A stretch of DNA of 64,000 nucleotides from Vicugna pacos. Taxonomy: Eukaryota; Chordata; Mammalia; Artiodactyla; Camelidae. The stretch lies in NCBI RefSeq assembly GCF_048564905.1, contig NC_133005.1, forward strand, positions 31,923,501 through 31,987,500, in the 5' to 3' direction. The notes beneath the pieces were generated by a model. It was not told where the DNA came from, searched no databases, and saw only the letters and a program-made list of their open reading frames with translations. A program made the position numbers and the translations under genes. Of this stretch, positions 58,586 to 64,000 are shown piece after piece; position 1 is the stretch's first letter, and every line of letters starts with the position of its first letter.

Positions 58586-58815
58586 CATTGTCCTTTTCCC
58601 ATCTACCAGCTGAAAGTAAGGGATTTTAGGAGCCTAAGTGACAACAAAGCCACAAAAGGAGTCCAGTGCCCTGAATGACCATGACCACGAGGAAGGCCAC
58701 CCACCTACTGGGAACACTCATTTTGGACTTTAATTAAACAAGGAATAAACTACTATTGGGTTATTAAGCCACTGAAATTTTGAAGCTTATTTCTGCAACT
58801 AGCATTATCATTATT

Positions 58816-59702
58816 ATGCTGGCTTCCCCATAGAGCCTCTGCTTCCTCCTAGTCCCTTTATTTAAGGAGATAACATGAGAAACAATATTTACTAAGCAAG
58901 GCTTCAAGATGCTCCAGATAGGAACGTCATTAAGAGCAGTGTCCTTTGGTAAAAAGAATCAGAAAGATGACAATGAAAAGAATGGACTCCAAGAATAAAT
59001 CCTTGAGAAGGAAAAGAAACATCCTGGACCTTCACTAAGACACTTTGTGCCTCAGGGGGGCCAGAGTTGGGTTCAGTTAGCATAACACCACCCCCTGCCC
59101 CCTAATGTCGGTCTCTGTGGCTTGATACGCATCCTCTGGCCTGTAGACTAGACAGAAAGGTATGTGTTTGGGTGCAAGGCTCAGAGAGATAAACAAGAAA
59201 ATTGAAAAAAAAAAAAGACAGAAGAAAGAAAATGATGACTGCCCACCCCACCCAGCCTACCCACAAAGGAGGGATGGGTCAGGCCAGAAGGGAACAGCAG
59301 GATGGAGCCCTGCTCAGGAATGTTCTAGTGAGGCTGGAAGAATGAGCAGTGTGGCCTTGGAGTCCAAGTGACAGAGTGTAAGAGAGGAACCCCCAGCGAT
59401 GCGGAAGGGTGGGGGAGGCCAGCAGCACCTGCATCTGGCACACCCCACGAAAGGGGAGGGGTACTGTGACACTGGGAAGGGCTCCCACAGCACCATCCGT
59501 GGTGGGGGTCTCTTTCTACACCATGCAGGCAATGGGCTTCCAAGAGGAGTCCAGAAAGGGGCAACACGGGCGACTGATCTATACTCGTGCACTCACGAGA
59601 TGTCCAAGAATTCTCATGAGTGACTGGGGAGAACCTTGGAGAGCAGACAGAGGCCTGGCAGTCAAGCAGGTGGAGGCTTGGGGACAGAGATTTAGAACTT
59701 GG
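58816..59702. other. Unassigned intronic sequence
   Basis: A12-rich tract near 59204-59216. The three overlapping frames around 59279-59714 are chance. Confidence 0.4.
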
Positions 59703-60135
59703 ATTAGTGTCTGATCGCTGCTATAACTAATGACCACAAACTCAGTGGCTCAACACAACACAAACTTATTCTCTTCTGGTTCTGGAGGTCGTAAGTCTGA
59801 AATCAAGGTATTGCAGGCCTGCTTTCCTTCTGAAGGACCATTTTCTTATCTTGTGCAGTTTTTAGTGGCTGCCGGCATTCCTTGGCCCATGGCCCCCTCC
59901 TCCATCTTCAAAGGGCATCACTCCAACTTCTAGTTCCACAGGTACATCTTTTTCTGACTTTGACCCTCCTGTCTCCCTCTTAGAAGGACCCTATACAACA
60001 GGTCCAGCCAGACAGTCCAGGATAATCTCCCCACTGCAAGATCCTTTATTAAATCACATGTGCAAAGTCCCTTTTGTCATGAAAGGTAACACATGCACCT
60101 TTCCAAATGTTTGGGGTACTATGACCACAGATGTA
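59703..60135 (-). mobile_element. Solo LTR fossil, ERVL-MaLR (MLT1-type)
   Basis: Inverse orientation of the same LTR family as 17395-17836: 'gaccacaaactcagtggctc', 'tctggaggtcgtaagtctga', 'ccttggcccatggccccctc' and 'gataatctccccactgcaag'. Old, non-coding. Confidence 0.85.
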
Positions 60136-61679
60136 CTCCCAAGCTACTGATCCAGAGCTATAAGGATGACAGACCCAATCAGATGCCAGCAGCACACTCT
60201 CTAAACAGCAGGTGCCCCAGGGAATCTGAGTGCTCCTATGTGGGTGTAGAAGGTTCCTTGCAGTATCAGATCCTGTCACCATGAAAGTCTTAGGAGGGAA
60301 GTATGGTATAAAAAGCAAAATGAGCAGTTAGATTATTTGGCTCCCAACCTGGACAGAAGAAAGAAAAGGTTTTGTGGCTAGAGATGGGGGGATCCACCTT
60401 TCAGCAGTGGAAACTCATCAGGGCAGCTGGTCAGTGCAGCCAGTAATCGTGTCACTTGTTGCTCCTCAGGTGTCCCCCACCACGGCATGTGGCTGCTCTC
60501 AGGTCATCCTCCAAGCTGATCAGACTGATGACTTGGAGCAGAAACTTGCCCTGTGGTTTGGACACTCGACATCTGAACTCCCTTCCTGTGTTTGGGGGAA
60601 CCTCACCCCCACCACCAATTTTTTAAGAAAAGCCTATTCTCCTCTGTGGAAATGGAAAAGACCAGCCTCCTCTGCAGCTAAGACTCAGGCACACAGTTTC
60701 GGTTCTACTGAGCAGGTCCACCCCATTCCAATTTCTGAACCAGAAATTAGTGACTCGGTAAACCAGGGCTCAGTGAAGCTGAGACTGTGCAGAGAGGGCA
60801 GCCGAGCTGCAATCACAGTAGCCCGAGCAGCAACCAGTCTTGCTAGAGCGGAGCAGAGTCGTGAGTACAAGGCAGAGAAGCAGTGTGATTAACTCAGCCA
60901 GGGTTGGTTGGGACATCTTCCAGGACTGGACTAAGCTGAGCTAGAATTTGAAGAACGACTAGAAGTGAAATCTCACCAACCACTGAGCATATTATGAACC
61001 CTGATAATGGAATCTGATCAGCTTTAAGCCCTTTCCTGTACCTGTAGGAACTGCAGCTCCGAGTGATACTCACTACGTGTTTCCAAAATTCGCCAAGACA
61101 CCCTAATTAATGATGCCAATCCCCTTGTCCTCACTGCACTTCCAGGTGCAGATCCCTCATATGCCCTTGCCATCACTAGTGATGTCTTAGCGATTGGGCG
61201 GGTCCTTGTTAATGTCTTTCTGCCCTAGGACACACTCAGAGGACATATAACGAAACTGCTTTGGGCCCACAGTCAACAAGGTTCAAGAGGCAGCTCCTTC
61301 TGCAAACTCACATGGCCTTTCCCCTCTTCCACCAGGGTCAATGCTTACCTGGCACCACTGCCCCCTACAGTTCAACTCTTAATTCCACGTGGCATCATCC
61401 TTTGTGTTGGATTTCCTCCTCCATACCCGCCCTGCAGTCAGTTACTCCCTGCAACAGTCTCCCTCCAGGATTTTCATATCCTAACTGCACAGGGCTCTAT
61501 TTTATTCCCTCCTGATGCTCCTGCCCCAGGGATACTGTCTGCACATAAATCTAGTGTAGGTCAGCAGATATAAAGAGACACTAGGTGGTATGTATACAGC
61601 TAAACTCCACACATCAGAATGTGTGCGCCTCTTCTCTTTCCCAGTTGGGATCCCTTCCATGGAAATGGGCTTGGTGGTA
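60136..61679. other. Unassigned intronic sequence
   Basis: A frame of 172 codons (60374-60892, +) is the longest in the window but has no recognisable domain, no coding-like conservation that I can see and no PTPRT relation. No clear repeat. Confidence 0.4.
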
Positions 61680-61800
61680 ACCTGGGAGGGCATTTCAAGT
61701 AGAGCAAACAGCATGTGCAAAGGCACAGAGGCAGGAAGCTGCGGCATGCAGCAATGCAAGTGCAGAGTCTTCGGGAAGGGTGGGATCCAGCCATTTGTAG
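61680..61800 (-). repeat. L2 LINE fragment, antisense
   Basis: 'ggagggcatttcaagtagag' and 'acagcatgtgcaaaggcaca' are inverse L2 3' coding blocks. Confidence 0.7.
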
Positions 61801-62629
61801 CCCCCATGCACACCTAGTCCACCTTACAGAGGTCTCGCTCCACCCTCCAGAAAGGAAGAAAGCTGCATCTCTGAGCTGAGCACAGGCCTGACGTTGTAGA
61901 GATTGTTCAGGAATGAAAGCCCTCATATATCAGCAGCTCAGTGGGACCCTCTTTGATCAACAGGTTGGCTTAATTAATATCATCCCGGGGCTGTCAATTT
62001 CCTGAAGATCAAAAATGAGCCAGTCATTGTGATCAGATCAGTCAGAAACAAGAAAGAGAAAGACTGTAAATACATTCTCTTCCCTTCTCCCCCCGCCCCC
62101 ACCCCAAATCCATTGGCTTGATAAGGAACATAAAACAGCATTAGCTTCCTCACAGTTATTATAAACAGTACCAAAAACTGTGGAATTAAACCAGGAAGCA
62201 CTCTCTGGCTGGCCATAAATTTTGCATTTTTCCCCCTTTGTGCATAATAATGCCTTGATAAGAGCCCCGTCATTGATGTGTCTGCAACATAGATCCCCTT
62301 TCTGGAGGCGAAACACTTCTCCATAGCAGATGGTGGCTATTGTGTTTACACATGAGCACCTCAGGATTGCATTTCCTCACGTCGGCAGTAAAAAGAAAGC
62401 CCTAATTGAGTTTTTAATGGCTTTGCACATTGTTCATTAAGATTACATGAGTGTGCTCAGCGACTGGCAGCCAAGGGCCCAGAGCTCCGAGAGCTCAGAG
62501 TCGTCCCTGCAGACAGGGGGCCCCGCCAGCTTCCAGCGCCAGCACCTACGTGAAGGGAGCGGATGGCAGCAGGGACCCAACTGCTGCCTGGAGCCAAGGC
62601 AGCTGTGGCGGCCTGGAACAAATCCTGAA
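61801..62629. other. Repeat-free stretch, possible conserved non-coding sequence
   Basis: 61960-62460 has even composition, no repeat signature and clusters of TAAT/ATTA cores (for example 61974-61980 and around 62402-62420). No exon. Conservation cannot be tested here. Confidence 0.35.
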
Positions 62630-62830
62630 TCTGCAGTCAAGAAAACGGGGTTTCAGTCCCGCTTGTGGCATCTCTTAGTTGCATGACTGAGCAACTTAAT
62701 AAAACTCCCTGGACCTCAAGGTCCTCATCTATAAAATGGGATACTGAAAGCTATCCAACCAAGTTTTGTTGTTGGTCTGTTTTCAGTGAGTATTACATGA
62801 AACACTGGACCTGACTCAATAAATGTTAAT
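62630..62830 (+). repeat. MIR SINE
   Basis: Forward MIR: 'ggtttcagtcccgcttgtgg', 'gacctcaaggtcctcatcta', 'taaaatgggatactgaaagc' and 'ctgactcaataaatgttaat'. Confidence 0.85.
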
Positions 62831-62889
62831 TTTATAACAAATGGCCAGCAGCAGGTGACAATGGGCCCAATGCAATTTAACATGTTTAA

Positions 62890-63075
62890 TGTCATTGATG
62901 TTTACTGAGAACTTTGTTATGTGCCAGGCAATGACCAAAGCATCTTTCAGCATCCCAATGAGGTGGTGCCATGCTATGCCTGTTTTAAAGCAAGGAACAT
63001 TGAGGAAGAGAGAGAGGTTTTTTTTGCCCCAAGCTACACAGAGGTAGAAAGTGGTAAATCTGTTTATCTATAAAG
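62890..63075 (-). repeat. MIR SINE
   Basis: Inverse MIR: 'tgttatgtgccaggcaatga', 'cagcatcccaatgaggtggt' and 'ccaagctacacagaggtaga'. Confidence 0.8.
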
Positions 63076-63176
63076 TCCAGAGTCTTTCATGAGGATGTCT
63101 GGAGGCCCCCATCTCCTGCGTTGTATATGAAGGCTCTCCCTCAATGAAGCCCTTATCCCCTCTATGGTAAGTACAG

Positions 63177-63563
63177 AAATGGCTTCCCAAAGATGTTCAC
63201 TTTCTAATCTCTGGGACCTGTGACAATGCTACCTTACGCGGCAAAGGGGAATGATGGAATTACAATTGCAAATAAGATGACCTTAAGATAGGAGGAGTAT
63301 TCTGGATAAGAGAGGCAGAAGAGGCAGAATCAGAGAGGGATTTGATGATGCTATGCTGCTGGCCTTGAAGATGGAGGAAGAAGCCATGAACAAAGAAATG
63401 CAAGTGGCCTCCAGAAACTAGAAAATACAAGAAGAGGGTCCCCCCATCCTCCAGAGCCTCTGTAAAGCCCTGCTGACACCTAAATGTTAGCCCAGTAAAA
63501 CCTACTTAGGACTTCTGACCTACAGAAATTGCTGCTATAGCAGCAATAGGAAACTAATACACA
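63177..63563 (+). mobile_element. Solo LTR fossil, ERVL-MaLR (MLT1-type)
   Basis: Same family as 17395-17836 and 59703-60135: 'ttctaatctctgggacctgt', 'ccttacgcggcaaagg', 'ctggccttgaagatggagga' and the end 'caataggaaactaatacac'. Old, non-coding. Confidence 0.85.
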
Positions 63564-64000
63564 CTCCAGATTTCCTTGCTTCCAAGTTTTTGCTCAGGTG
63601 AAGCTGTTCCTGAAATCCACACTGCCTAGTCCAGCCATGGTCCTTCACTAAATTACTTAAATGCACTTCTCTCTGTGGCTTTCACTAAAACCTAGAGACC
63701 AGTTATTCCTGCACTGCTGACCCTACATATACCTCTATTACAGCTCTCCTGGACAAGGCTTGATTTAAAAGTTCAGAAGGATGAAGTTTAGCTGTCTGAG
63801 CACAATAAAAAGGCAAGGGACACAAAAATGTCAAAAGACACAATGCACCATAAACTAAGAAAATAGATGTGGATGAGAAACAGAGTTTTACTAGAAGTAT
63901 CATGAAAACTAATAATCATTAAGTCAATCATAAACATAACAATTTACCAATAGCCAGGGTAACAAACATATCATTCAACATTATTCATACTATCATGGAA
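63564..64000. other. Unassigned AT-rich sequence at the window edge
   Basis: AT-rich after 63740; no exon or clear repeat is recognisable before the sequence ends. Confidence 0.4.

Larger units (their letters stand above)
58135..58815 (+). mobile_element. Solo LTR fossil, MLT1 type, split by MER5A
   Basis: Left part (58135-58352) has 'ctttgttctgggcacatggc', 'tggaccatgttccccagcct' and 'aagtgtgccactcttccaag'. Right part (58586-58815) has 'tggactttaattaaacaagg' and 'taagccactgaaattttgaa'. The two halves form one old solo LTR interrupted by the MER5A. Confidence 0.75.

Noticed and set aside
60374-60892. 172-aa open frame, the longest in the window
   Set aside because: No recognisable domain, no splice or promoter context, ordinary intronic composition. 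Chance is enough for one such frame in 64 kb.

Overview
The window is vertebrate nuclear DNA, almost certainly from a placental mammal. It has long introns, GT-AG splice sites and abundant eutherian repeats (MIR, L2, MER5A, MER20, MaLR LTRs, old L1M). The youngest LINE-1 3' ends at about 14.7, 20.4, 40.6-41.4 and 42.4-43.0 kb resemble, from memory, those of Cetartiodactyla and most closely camelids. I see no ruminant, pig or cetacean SINEs. Species assignment is therefore an inference (camelid-like, moderate confidence).

The only protein-coding gene I can support is PTPRT, the receptor-type tyrosine phosphatase rho/T of the R2B (MAM-Ig-FNIII) family. It lies on the minus strand. Four consecutive exons are present: 54970-55241 (272 nt, most of the MAM domain), 44479-44560 (82 nt, end of MAM), 34811-34926 (116 nt, first half of the Ig domain) and 13161-13335 (175 nt, second half of the Ig domain). 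By the human gene order these are exons 3 to 6. All exon boundaries inside the window are canonical, the phases chain (1-0, 0-1, 1-0, 0-1), and the joined reading frame is open and matches human PTPRT as I recall it. The signal peptide, FNIII repeats, membrane segment and phosphatase domains lie outside the window.

The rest is intron: the end of intron 2 (55242-64000), intron 3 (10.4 kb), intron 4 (9.6 kb), intron 5 (21.5 kb) and the start of intron 6 (1-13160). The introns hold old MIR, L2, DNA-transposon and LTR relics, with several clear nested insertions. The largest is a LINE-1 composite at 20300-26009 inside a MER5A in intron 5. It includes a LINE-1 that keeps both ends but has lost much of its interior. 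Others are an LTR inside an L2 (39.4 kb), a 3'-end L1 with 19-bp target-site duplications (42.4-43.0 kb), an L1M inside an L2 (53.9 kb), an LTR-like element inside a MIR (57.1 kb), and an LTR-MER5A-short-insert nest (58.1-58.8 kb).

A small CpG cluster with an ETS-type motif (6.05-6.16 kb) and a few repeat-free stretches that look like possible conserved non-coding sequence are flagged for checking. I found no rRNA or tRNA genes, CRISPR array, operon or other prokaryote-like system, and nothing convincing as an undescribed biological system.
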